From Pseudoclavibacter sp. CFCC 11306 (lineage in GTDB: Bacteria > Actinomycetota > Actinomycetes > Actinomycetales > Microbacteriaceae), in assembly GCF_008831235.1 (NCBI RefSeq), contig NZ_WBKF01000002.1, forward strand, positions 124,001-188,000: a stretch of 64,000 bases of DNA. The letters are read 5' to 3'. Every line of letters starts with the position of its first letter. The stretch's first letter is position 1. Below are positions 25,765-33,200 of the stretch, in pieces. A program made the position numbers and the translations under genes. Under the pieces are notes generated by a model, which was not told where the DNA came from, made no database searches, and saw nothing but the letters and a program-made list of their open reading frames with translations.

Positions 25765-25878
25765 TGTCACAAAACCCTGTTACAAGGGCATATTTTCTGT
25801 CACAAGTGACGCTGTTGCTGTGACAACTACTCCCCAGTAAATGTATGGGCACAAGGGGCTTCTGTCACATTGTCACAA
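25765..25878. repeat. Iteron-like cluster of TGTCACAA repeats
   Basis: Six copies of TGTYACA(A) or its complement at 25765, 25778, 25798, 25819 (reverse), 25863 and 25871. The copy at 25799-25810 is a perfect palindrome GTCACAAGTGAC. Such clusters bind replication initiators or repressors. Confidence 0.6.
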
Positions 25879-25879
25879 G

Positions 25880-25901
25880 GGGGGGTAAGACTATACCCCC
25901 C
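25880..25901. other. G6TA/TAC6 hairpin next to the iteron-like cluster
   Basis: GGGGGGTA and TACCCCCC form an 8-bp stem around a 6-base loop, directly after the last TGTCACAA copy. It could be a nick or origin structure; no initiator gene is in the element. Confidence 0.5.
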
Positions 25902-26320
25902 AGTTCACTCCGCTGCGCTCCGCTCACCCTCGGCCACCGGCAGCCTCCGACCAGACCCACTCCGCTGCCGCTACGGGGCCGTGGCCTACAGCATGCCTCA
26001 GGCCTACGGTAAGCACACACACGGCACACACGCTCAGCAAACCACACCCAGGGACAGCACAACGTCCCGCACTCCTACGGCTAAGAGCCAGACCCGACAA
26101 CAGGCCAAAGACAAACACAGCCCAAGCAGGCATATGACGCTCAGAAGCCCGTAAATGCCCCTCTAAGACATTTACATACTCGTTAAGGTGAATACCTGCG
26201 AAAAGCCCACAACGGGCTAGAATCGCCTGAAAATGGACAGAGAGCGCCAAGAAACCCCGCCATGCGCGTTCAGATCAACGTCCGATAGAAATACAAGATC
26301 ACACACAAAGCGACAAGCCC

Positions 26321-26346
26321 AATGACTTATTACATGACTTATTATT
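26321..26346 (+). repeat. Arm-type repeat, right copy
   Basis: Partner of 24241-24266 (23 of 26 identical, same orientation), 43 bases inside the right att core. Confidence 0.6.
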
Positions 26347-26388
26347 TCAGGCCAAACCCAAATACCCGCACAAACACAGGCCTGTTAT

Positions 26389-26409
26389 AAATCCCTCCGT
26401 CTCCGCGCT
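26389..26409 (+). repeat. attR core, 21-bp direct repeat
   Basis: Exact copy of 24149-24169; the displaced original 3' end of tRNA-Ser. Confidence 0.88.
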
Positions 26410-26415
26410 GAGCCG

Positions 26416-26456
26416 AAGGCCCCGCATCCCGCAGAATCACTGGGATGCGGGGCCTT
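26416..26456 (+). terminator. Native tRNA-Ser terminator, displaced by the insertion
   Basis: A 15-bp perfect stem (26416-26430 with 26442-26456) followed by TTT, 7 bases after attR. In the uninterrupted chromosome it would lie directly after tRNA-Ser. Confidence 0.8.
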
Positions 26457-26530
26457 TGCCGTCTCGTCGTCGGCACAGTGATGGCCACATGATCGCTCCC
26501 GCTGCTAACCTGTCTTCGAGGCCTGAATGC

Positions 26531-26580
26531 AGGCCTGCGGACGAGGGAGCAGTACCCGCAGACGACAAGACTGACTCGTA
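26531..26580 (+). promoter_or_regulatory. Guanidine-III (ykkC-III) riboswitch
   Basis: The sequence carries the three conserved blocks of the guanidine-III riboswitch in order: CGGACGAGG, GTACCCG and GACAAGAC. P1 pairs CTGCGG (26535) with CCGCAG (26556). The pseudoknot helix pairs GAG-CAGT (from 26546) with ACTG-A-CTC (from 26570). It ends against the AGGAGGG ribosome binding site of the first SMR gene, so guanidinium binding probably controls translation. Confidence 0.9.
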
Positions 26581-26593
26581 GGAGGGTCACGTC

Positions 26594-26908
26594 GTGGCAT
26601 GGATCATACTCATCGCATCAGGTCTGCTTGAGACCGTCTGGGCGGCAGCGCTCGCGGCGTCGCGAGGGTTTCGCAGACTCTGGCCCAGCATCCTCTTCGT
26701 CGTCGCGTTCGGCGCGAGCATGGCCGGCCTCGCATATGCGATGTCGGTGATCCCGACCGGCACGGCCTATGCCGTCTGGGTGGGCATCGGCGCATGTCTC
26801 ACTGTGGTCTGGTCGATGGTGAGCGGTCGAGAACGCGCCTCGATCGCGCGCGTGCTGCTGCTCGTGCTGCTCGTCGCATCCGTCATCGGTCTGAAGGTGG
26901 TGAGCTGA
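26594..26908 (+). CDS. SMR family guanidinium exporter subunit 1 (Gdx/SugE-type)
   Basis: A 104-residue protein with four membrane helices. Helix 1 has the conserved Glu in SGLLETVWAAALAASRGF, and AYAVWVGIGACLTVVWSM is the SMR signature in helices 3-4. SugE/Gdx-type SMR proteins exchange guanidinium for protons. It starts with GTG 26594, seven bases after AGGAGGG, under the guanidine-III riboswitch. Its stop overlaps the start of a second SMR gene by one base (TGATG). Such pairs form heterodimers with opposite topologies, as in YkkC/YkkD. Confidence 0.93.
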   Translation: MAWIILIASGLLETVWAAALAASRGFRRLWPSILFVVAFGASMAGLAYAMSVIPTGTAYAVWVGIGACLTVVWSMVSGRERASIARVLLLVLLVASVIGLKVVS

Positions 26909-27267
26909 TGCCGTGGGTCATCCTCGTCGTGAGCGGCGTGCTCGAAGCCGTCTGGGCGACCGCGCTCGGAAGCTCTCAGGGGCTCACGCAGCCGGTCGCG
27001 GTCGTCGTCTTCGTCGTCGCGCTGGTGATCAGCATGGCTGGTCTGAGCCGTGCGGCTCGTACGATCCCGATCGGCACCGCCTACTCGGTCTGGGTGGGCA
27101 TCGGTGCGGTGCTAACGGTGGTCTTCGCGATGGCGACGGGCGCCGAGTCGTTCTCATGGCCCAAGGTGGCCTGCATCGGCGGTGTCGTCGTGGCGGTGAT
27201 CGGGCTGAAGCTGGTGCGGTCGGATGCGGTGGTCGCGAAAGACGCGGAGTCGTCGCCTAAAGAGTGA
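26908..27267 (+). CDS. SMR family guanidinium exporter subunit 2
   Basis: A 119-residue SMR protein with four membrane helices: SGVLEAVWATALGSSQG with the conserved Glu, and AYSVWVGIGAVLTVVFAM. The C-terminus carries an extra 15-residue polar tail (SDAVVAKDAESSPKE). ATG 26908 overlaps the first subunit's stop, so translation is coupled. With subunit 1 it should form a heterodimeric exporter; the C-terminal tail may fix its orientation. Its 3' end overlaps the convergent membrane-protein gene by 11 bases. Confidence 0.92.
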   Translation: MPWVILVVSGVLEAVWATALGSSQGLTQPVAVVVFVVALVISMAGLSRAARTIPIGTAYSVWVGIGAVLTVVFAMATGAESFSWPKVACIGGVVVAVIGLKLVRSDAVVAKDAESSPKE

Positions 27268-27601
27268 AGGTCAGCGCGTAGAGCGCGGCGAAGATCACCG
27301 CGGGCAGATAGAGCAGGATGCCCAGCGCCCACGAGACGAACACCTTGGTCGAGCGGGAGCTCCACGACCCGGCCCCGACGACAATGTGCAGCGCGATGCC
27401 GAGCACGAGCACGACCGGAAAGCCGTAGACGAGCACCACCAAGAAGATCAGCGGGGCATATGGGCCGGGAGAGGTGACGGCCACCAGGGCGTACCAGATC
27501 GACGCGACTGCCAGCGGTACGAGTGGCAGTGCGATGCTCAGGCGGCGTGCCCACTGCTCTCTGCGGTTGAGCCGGGGTCTGGCGGGGTTCTCAGCAGTCA
27601 T
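27257..27601 (-). CDS. Small membrane protein of unknown function
   Basis: 114 residues with three predicted membrane helices (about 20-43, 48-72, 88-112) and a basic N-terminus (RPRLNRREQWARR). No family is recognised. It is likely real because the hydrophobic pattern, codon use and ATG at 27601 are consistent; a TAGACT hexamer lies 9 bases upstream on the minus strand. It converges with the SMR pair and is not part of that operon. Confidence 0.65.
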   Translation of the reverse strand: MTAENPARPRLNRREQWARRLSIALPLVPLAVASIWYALVAVTSPGPYAPLIFLVVLVYGFPVVLVLGIALHIVVGAGSWSSRSTKVFVSWALGILLYLPAVIFAALYALTFTL

Positions 27602-27702
27602 CTTCAGTCGAGTCTATCGGGCAGCATCCATATGAGGCGTACTTCGCCGTCGTTCCGGGGCTCGCGGGGGGGTGACTGCAGTCGTCGAATGTCAGAGGGT
27701 GC

Positions 27703-29073
27703 GTGTTGAATCAGGACATGGAAGCCACAACGCACCTCGCGCAGCGCTCGCAGCCAGACCCGCTGCAGGCCTTGATCGCGCTCGGTCGCGTGGCCGGCGC
27801 GGTCGGTGCGCAAGCCGGCGCGCCTGTGTCGGCGTCTGCGTCTGGGGCTGAGCGTGCTGGTACGAGCGAGCCCGGCTCGCGCTGGGGCGACCTGACCGGG
27901 GATGCCTTGGTCGCGGCCGTCGAACTCGTCGAGCACGCAGGGCGCGCCATAGATTCGCTGCGTGTGCAGGTGGCCGGTGAGGTGGCTCAGCGGTGCGCGG
28001 CGTGTGACAGCGACGAGCGTCTGTCGACGAAGTACGGACAGCGCACTGCGGCAGAACTCATCGAGTACGTGGCCGGAGTCTCGGCTCGGGAGGCACGCCG
28101 TCGGGTGCGGCTCAGTGAGCAGCTGCTCGGGCGAACGAGTGACACCGGCCTACCGTTGCCTCCGCTCTTCGCTCAGGTTGGTGCGGCGCTTGCCGCCGGC
28201 GACCTCGGCGTCGAAGCGGCCGAGGTCATCGTGAGCGAACTCGGCAAAGCGGCTACCTGGGCTGATATTGAGCTGCTGGATGCAGCCGAGTGCGCGCTCG
28301 TCGACGGGGCGTGCCCGCAGCGCGAGTCTGAGCAGACGAATGTCGGTTCGCCGAGTGCTGCAGGCGACGACGATCATGGTGAATCGGGATACCTGCGGCG
28401 TGTGCCCGGCCTCTCCGCAGATCTGGTTCGGGTGCAGGCGCGAGCTTGGCGAGAGGCGCTCGACCCCGATGGGGTGCAGCCACGAGAAGACGAGGCGGTC
28501 AATCGGCGCGACTTCTGGATTTCATCTCGCCTGGGCGGGTCTGCTCTGGCCGGTGCTGCTTCCGCCGGTGCGGCTTCGGTTGGCGCTGGTTTCGCTGGTT
28601 TCGGTTCTGCAGAGGCTGCTCTGGCCGGCAGATGCTGTGGCATCGGACCGGTCGCTGAGACCGGCAGCATCTCTGGCGTCGACGACCCGGTCCCCGCGCA
28701 GACGATCGGTCGAATGGCCTGTGACGGCGGCACCCAGCTTGCTCGGCTCGACACTCAGGGAGCCCTCGTCTCGCTCACGACGACGCAACGGGTGTTCAGC
28801 ACGCACCAGCGGCGGGCGATCGCGGCTCGAGACGGTCACCAGTGCGCGATTCCAGGCTGTCGCATCCCTGCTCATGCGTGTGAGGCGCACCATGTCGTGC
28901 CCTGGCAGCAGGGCGGTAAGACGCATGTCGGCAATGGCGTGCTGCTGTGCTGGTGGCGCCACCGTCACATCGACAACGGAGCCTGGCAGATCACGATGTG
29001 CGAAGGCAGACCGCAGATCCGGCCGCCGCAGATTCGTTCGCTGCTGCATCAGACCGCACGGCGGAGGCGATGA
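27703..29073 (+). CDS. DUF222 and HNH-endonuclease domain protein
   Basis: About 456 residues. The N-terminal DUF222 region includes KYGQRTAAELIEYVAGVSAREARRRVRLSEQLL. The C-terminal HNH domain has RAIAARDGHQCAIPGC, ACEAHHVVPWQQGG and NGVLLCWWRHRHIDNG, with the Cys pair and the HH/N/H residues intact. Between is a Gly/Ala repeat stretch (SALAGAASAGAASVGAGFAG). This family (the mycobacterial 13E12 repeat type) occurs in many copies in actinobacteria and is linked to mobile DNA; the DNA target is unknown. Start GTG 27703; ATG 27718 is the alternative. It lies 1.3 kb from the integrated element. Confidence 0.85.
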   Translation: MLNQDMEATTHLAQRSQPDPLQALIALGRVAGAVGAQAGAPVSASASGAERAGTSEPGSRWGDLTGDALVAAVELVEHAGRAIDSLRVQVAGEVAQRCAACDSDERLSTKYGQRTAAELIEYVAGVSAREARRRVRLSEQLLGRTSDTGLPLPPLFAQVGAALAAGDLGVEAAEVIVSELGKAATWADIELLDAAECALVDGACPQRESEQTNVGSPSAAGDDDHGESGYLRRVPGLSADLVRVQARAWREALDPDGVQPREDEAVNRRDFWISSRLGGSALAGAASAGAASVGAGFAGFGSAEAALAGRCCGIGPVAETGSISGVDDPVPAQTIGRMACDGGTQLARLDTQGALVSLTTTQRVFSTHQRRAIAARDGHQCAIPGCRIPAHACEAHHVVPWQQGGKTHVGNGVLLCWWRHRHIDNGAWQITMCEGRPQIRPPQIRSLLHQTARRRR

Positions 29074-29110
29074 GGGGGGCGTGTTCACAGCGTCTGCTCA
29101 GCTCGAGTCA

Positions 29111-29140
29111 TTGCACACCGGGCAAACTTGCACGTAGGGT
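29111..29140 (+). promoter_or_regulatory. Leaderless promoter for the TetR gene (TTGCAC, 18 bp, TAGGGT)
   Basis: TTGCAC at 29111-29116 and TAGGGT at 29135-29140, ending 6 bases before the ATG at 29147. Confidence 0.65.
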
Positions 29141-29146
29141 AATTTC

Positions 29147-29860
29147 ATGCCCGTCTCTTCTGTACCACAATCAGCGTCGCGTGCAGACGCTGTGCGTGAG
29201 CCTGGCCGACGCGAGCTCAATCGCGCGGCCACTCGAGCGGCAATCATCGATGCCGCCATCAGCCTGGTGCTCGAGCACGGGCGCGATCACGTGAACGTCG
29301 AGCAGATCGCCGAGCATGCAGGGGTCTCACGACGCACCTTCTTCAACTACTTTCCCGGCATCGACGCAGCGCTCAATGCGCCCACAGAAGACCTGCTGGT
29401 CAAGGCCCGACAGCAGATCGAGAATCGTCCCGCTGACGAATCCGTCATCGATGTCGTGATGCAGGTCTTCACCAGCAGCGTCACGTCCAGCTATCTGCAG
29501 CAGTGCCTCGAACTCGCTGCGGCCCTCGATGGGCACGCCGAATTCCTGCAGTACGAACTGATGGCGTGGGATGAGGCGGAATCTCGATTCGTCACCGCGC
29601 TGCAGCAGCGCGCGCCAGAGGGGATGCCACGCATACGCCTGGTGGTGTTCGTCGCGTCGGTGCTGGCGAGCTGCCGTGCGACCATCAACGTCTGGCTCGG
29701 CGAGCGGCATCAGGGCACAGCCACAATCGGTGCCGCAGACCCGTCTCGTACGCACGCCGCTGTCGCAGGCGCTGCGCTCACCGATGCCGACCTCATCAAC
29801 CTCAAAGACCAGCTGCTCGAAGCAGTCAAGACCGTGCGCGATGGGTATCAGGATCTCTGA
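29147..29860 (+). CDS. TetR-family transcriptional regulator
   Basis: A 237-residue repressor-type protein. Residues about 24-70 form the helix-turn-helix domain: RAAIIDAAISLVLEHGRDHVNVEQIAEHAGVSRRTFFNYFPGIDAAL. The C-terminal ligand domain is unlike a known subfamily. It is followed after 59 bases by an MMPL transporter gene and probably represses it, releasing in the presence of an exported compound. The promoter is leaderless. No clear palindrome in the short upstream region is strong enough to name as operator. Confidence 0.9.
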   Translation: MPVSSVPQSASRADAVREPGRRELNRAATRAAIIDAAISLVLEHGRDHVNVEQIAEHAGVSRRTFFNYFPGIDAALNAPTEDLLVKARQQIENRPADESVIDVVMQVFTSSVTSSYLQQCLELAAALDGHAEFLQYELMAWDEAESRFVTALQQRAPEGMPRIRLVVFVASVLASCRATINVWLGERHQGTATIGAADPSRTHAAVAGAALTDADLINLKDQLLEAVKTVRDGYQDL

Positions 29861-29919
29861 TGCCGACCCCCTACCCGCAGACCGCGCTCTAGCCCGCTCC
29901 CACACGAAGGAACCTCTCC

Positions 29920-32547
29920 ATGGCCTCACTGCTCTACCGACTCGGGCGCTTCAGCGCGGCGCACCGGCGCATGGTCGCGTCGATCTGGCTGATCATCATG
30001 ATCGCGGTCGGTGGGGCGGTCGCCGCCTTCGCCGGCACGACCAGCAACAACTTCACGATCCCGGGCACCCAGTCACAGACGCTGATCGACCGACTCTCCG
30101 ATCGCATCCCCGCGGCATCGGGCGGCACCGGCAGCATCGTCTTCGATGCGGGCGAGGGAAAGCAGTTCACCGACGAGCAGAAGGCCGCCATCGGGCGTGC
30201 GCTCGCCGACGTGAAGCAGCAGGACGCCGTCGCCACTGTGATCGACCCGTTCGAGACGCAGCAGCAGCTTGAGTCCGGCCGTCAGCAGATCGATCAGGGC
30301 AAACCCCAGCTCGACGCCGCAAAGGCGCAGCTCGATGCCGGTCAGCAGCAGCTGGATGCGGCGAAGAGCCCCCTCACTCAGCTCGAGCAGGCCCGCGACG
30401 CCGCGCAGCAGGCGGCTCAGCAGGCTGCTGACGCCGGGCAGTCCGCCGCATCCGCGCAGGCCACCGCGCAGGCCGACGCCCTGACTGCGCAGCTCGAGGC
30501 CGCGCAGCAGCAGCTGGCGCCCCAGCAGGAGAAGCTCGACGCCGGTCGCGCCGAACTCGACCGACAGCAGGCCGAACTCACTCGTGCCGAGCGCTCTCTC
30601 GACGCCGCATCCGGGGTGCAGCTGGTCTCAGACAACGGCCGCATCGCACAGGCGCAGGTGACCTTCACGACTTCGTCCGACAACGTCTCGGCCGAAGACA
30701 AAGACGCCGTCGTCGAAGCCGTCAACCAGGCTCTCGACGGCTCCGGCGTGACGCCTCAGTACAGCACCGAGATCGCGTCGAGCATCTCAGGCCTCTTCGG
30801 CCCAGGCGAGGCGATCGGAATCCTGGTCGCCGCGATCGTGCTCGTCATCATGCTCGGCACGCTGATCGGTGCCGGTCTGCCGTTGCTCATGGCGATCGTC
30901 GGCGTGGTCGTCGGCGTCGGCACGACCTTCGCCCTCACCGGTGTGATCGAGATGACCTCGGTCTCGCCGATGCTCGCGCTGATGCTCGGCCTCGCCGTCG
31001 GCATCGACTACTCCCTCTTCATCGTCAATCGCCATCGCATCCAGCTGAAACAGGGCATGCCGATGCACGAGTCCATCGCACATGCCTCGGGCACGTCGGG
31101 CAACGCCGTGCTCTTCGCCGGGCTCACCGTAGTCATCGCGCTCGCCGCGCTGGCCGTTCCCGGGCTGCCGTTCCTGACCGTGATGGGTCTCGCCGGTGCC
31201 GGCACGATCATCGTCGCCGTGCTCGTCGCGCTCACGCTGACGCCGGCCATGCTCGGCTTCGTGGGGATGCGCATCCTGAGCCGCCGGGAGCGGCGTGCGC
31301 TGCAGAGCTCCGGCGTCGATCCTGCCGCTGAGACGGCAGACGCAGCGGCAGAGCAGGCGCCGCAGGCCTCGTCGCAGGCTGCCGCACAGTCCGCCTCGAA
31401 ACGCTCGTCCAAGGCGGGCCCGCGCTGGGGACGCATCGTGACCGCGCATCCGTGGCTGGCACTTCTCGTCGGAGTCATCATCGCCGGGGTGCTCGCGCTG
31501 CCCGCCGGCCAGCTGCGGCTCGGGCTGCCCGACGGCAGCTCCGAAGAGCCCAGCAGCACGGCGTACAAGTCGTACCAGCTGATCAGTGAGAACTTCGGGG
31601 CCGGCTCGAACGGGCCGCTGGTCGTCGTGGCCGAGCTGCCCGAGAGCGTCACCACGGCCGAGCAGCAGGAGGATGCCTCACTCGACCTGGCCGATCGTCT
31701 GCGTTCGATCGACGGGGTCGCTGCCGCGGTGCCCGGCGGAGCGAGCGACGATCATCGCACCGCTGTGCTGCAGGTCGTCTCGAACGACGGCCCGTCGACG
31801 GAGCAGACCGAGCAGCTCGTCGAGCGCATTCGCGCCGATGCCGCCGAGATCGAGCAGCAGACCGGCGCGCAGGTCGGGGTGACCGGGCTCACCGCTGCGA
31901 ACATCGACGTGTCGAAGAAGCTCGGTGACGCCCTGCCTCCGTATCTCGCGATCGTGGTCGGTCTCTCGCTTGTGCTGATGATTCTGGTGTTCAGGTCGGT
32001 GCTGCTGCCGGTGCTCGCGACGCTGGGATTCCTGCTCTCGCTGGCGGCCAGCCTCGGAGCGGTCGTGGCGATCTACCAGTGGGGATGGCTGGGCTCTGTC
32101 TTCGGGGTGCACGACCCGGCTGCGGTGCTGAGCTTCCTGCCGATCATCCTGATCGGCGTGCTCTTCGGCCTGGCCATGGACTACCAGATGTTCCTGGGCT
32201 CAGGCATGCGCGAGAGCTTCGCACACGGGGCGACCCCGCGCCAGGCCGTGTTGCACGGCTACAAAGTCGGTGGTCGCGTGGTCGCGGCTGCGGCCATCAT
32301 CATGATCAGCGTCTTCGCCGGGTTCGTCTTCTCGGAGCTGACGATGATTCGCCCGATCGGCTTCGCGCTCGCGTTCGGCGTGCTGATCGACGCGTTCCTG
32401 GTGCGCATGACGATCGTGCCCGCCGCGCTGTACCTGCTGCGGCGCTCGGCCTGGTGGATTCCCAAGTGGCTCGACCGCATTCTGCCCGACGTCGATGTGG
32501 AGGGTGCGAAACTCGATGCGCTGAAGTCGTCGAAGCCGACGCGGTGA
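29920..32547 (+). CDS. MMPL-family RND transporter with a coiled-coil periplasmic insert
   Basis: An 875-residue MMPL protein. Helix 1 is at 20-40; the first extracytoplasmic loop (about 45-275) contains a 110-residue stretch of Gln/Ala/Asp heptads (GQQQLDAAKSPLTQLEQARD and similar), a likely coiled coil. Helices 2-6 follow from 283 with GLAVGIDYSLFIVNRHR, and a second repeat ends with LAMDYQMFLGSGMRESF. The family exports lipids, glycolipids or drugs using the proton gradient through the Asp-Tyr pairs in these motifs. A cytosolic Ala/Gln-rich loop lies near 445-490. GAAGGAACC precedes the ATG. The upstream TetR gene probably regulates it. Substrate unknown. Confidence 0.9.
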   Translation: MASLLYRLGRFSAAHRRMVASIWLIIMIAVGGAVAAFAGTTSNNFTIPGTQSQTLIDRLSDRIPAASGGTGSIVFDAGEGKQFTDEQKAAIGRALADVKQQDAVATVIDPFETQQQLESGRQQIDQGKPQLDAAKAQLDAGQQQLDAAKSPLTQLEQARDAAQQAAQQAADAGQSAASAQATAQADALTAQLEAAQQQLAPQQEKLDAGRAELDRQQAELTRAERSLDAASGVQLVSDNGRIAQAQVTFTTSSDNVSAEDKDAVVEAVNQALDGSGVTPQYSTEIASSISGLFGPGEAIGILVAAIVLVIMLGTLIGAGLPLLMAIVGVVVGVGTTFALTGVIEMTSVSPMLALMLGLAVGIDYSLFIVNRHRIQLKQGMPMHESIAHASGTSGNAVLFAGLTVVIALAALAVPGLPFLTVMGLAGAGTIIVAVLVALTLTPAMLGFVGMRILSRRERRALQSSGVDPAAETADAAAEQAPQASSQAAAQSASKRSSKAGPRWGRIVTAHPWLALLVGVIIAGVLALPAGQLRLGLPDGSSEEPSSTAYKSYQLISENFGAGSNGPLVVVAELPESVTTAEQQEDASLDLADRLRSIDGVAAAVPGGASDDHRTAVLQVVSNDGPSTEQTEQLVERIRADAAEIEQQTGAQVGVTGLTAANIDVSKKLGDALPPYLAIVVGLSLVLMILVFRSVLLPVLATLGFLLSLAASLGAVVAIYQWGWLGSVFGVHDPAAVLSFLPIILIGVLFGLAMDYQMFLGSGMRESFAHGATPRQAVLHGYKVGGRVVAAAAIIMISVFAGFVFSELTMIRPIGFALAFGVLIDAFLVRMTIVPAALYLLRRSAWWIPKWLDRILPDVDVEGAKLDALKSSKPTR

Positions 32548-32551
32548 ATCG

Positions 32552-32986
32552 TCAGCCGCGCTCCAGCGTGCCCAGTACGTCGCCGGCGCCGTCGAAGGCC
32601 GTCATACTGTCGCCCTCGACGCTGACTTCGCGGGTCTTGTCAAGCCAGTCGAGAATGACGCTGCATCCGCGCAGCGTGTGCATGTCAAAGCGGATCGTCG
32701 TGCGGCCCTCGCCGTTTGGAGAGAAGCTGCCAGAGAGACTGTTGCAGTTGTCCGATCCGATGAACGTTCCGTCGTCGGAGAACGTCAGATAGGCACCCGT
32801 CGGGTCGTCTTTCCACGAGCCGATGAGGGAGGTCTGGAGGTCGGGAGTCGCAGACGGGGTGACAGGTTCGTCAGCAGCAGAACCTGACGAGGCGGGTGCG
32901 GAATCGGACCCCGAGGCGCCGCAGCCTGCGGCTGAGAATGCGATGGCGGTCATGAGTGTGACGGTGGCGAGATGATGCAGTCGCAT
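32552..32986 (-). CDS. META-domain (HslJ-like) lipoprotein
   Basis: A 144-residue lipoprotein. The signal ends FSAAGC with the lipobox Cys near residue 22, followed by a Ser/Ala/Pro linker. The rest matches a META/HslJ domain: LIGSWKDDPTGAYLTFSDDGTFIGSDNCNSLSGSF and TLRGCSVILDWL. The family is linked to heat-shock or surface functions but has no defined biochemistry. ATG 32986 is preceded by GAGAGGG. It ends 4 bases after the MMPL stop in convergent orientation. The frame is open upstream, but that part overlaps the divergent protease gene. Confidence 0.8.
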   Translation of the reverse strand: MRLHHLATVTLMTAIAFSAAGCGASGSDSAPASSGSAADEPVTPSATPDLQTSLIGSWKDDPTGAYLTFSDDGTFIGSDNCNSLSGSFSPNGEGRTTIRFDMHTLRGCSVILDWLDKTREVSVEGDSMTAFDGAGDVLGTLERG

Positions 32987-33200
32987 GATGAACCCTCTCA
33001 GTCGAAGAAGCTGGGTCTTGCTGTGATTGTTGCACACAGTCGACGAGAAATTCACAGCCATCTGATAGTCTCGCGACGGCTGTTGAAGTAGACGGCTGTG
33101 AAGACAACGACATGCTTTGCGCTGCCTGGGGGGAACGCAGAGACGCTGTCCTCGGGCAGTGTTCGCTCCCGCGTCGCAATGAGGCTGACGAGAGGAACCA

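Larger units (their letters stand above)
25646..26388. other. Non-coding block of the integrated element
   Basis: 743 bases between the integrase stop and the right att core. No convincing gene is present: reading frames of 94 and 108 codons exist but lack start signals and natural composition. The block contains the TGTCACAA repeats, a G6TA/TAC6 hairpin and the right arm repeat, all listed separately, plus low-complexity stretches such as CTCCGCTGCGCTCCGCT near 25908. It looks like the control or replication region of a reduced plasmid or conjugative element. Confidence 0.6.

Noticed and set aside
25870-26250. Two frames of 94 (+) and 108 (-) codons in the element's non-coding block
   Set aside because: No ribosome binding site or -10 hexamer, unnatural composition, and they overlap one another and the repeats.
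27703-29073. DUF222-HNH gene as cargo of the tRNA-Ser element
   Set aside because: It lies 1.3 kb outside attR, beyond the SMR operon, and has host-like codon use.
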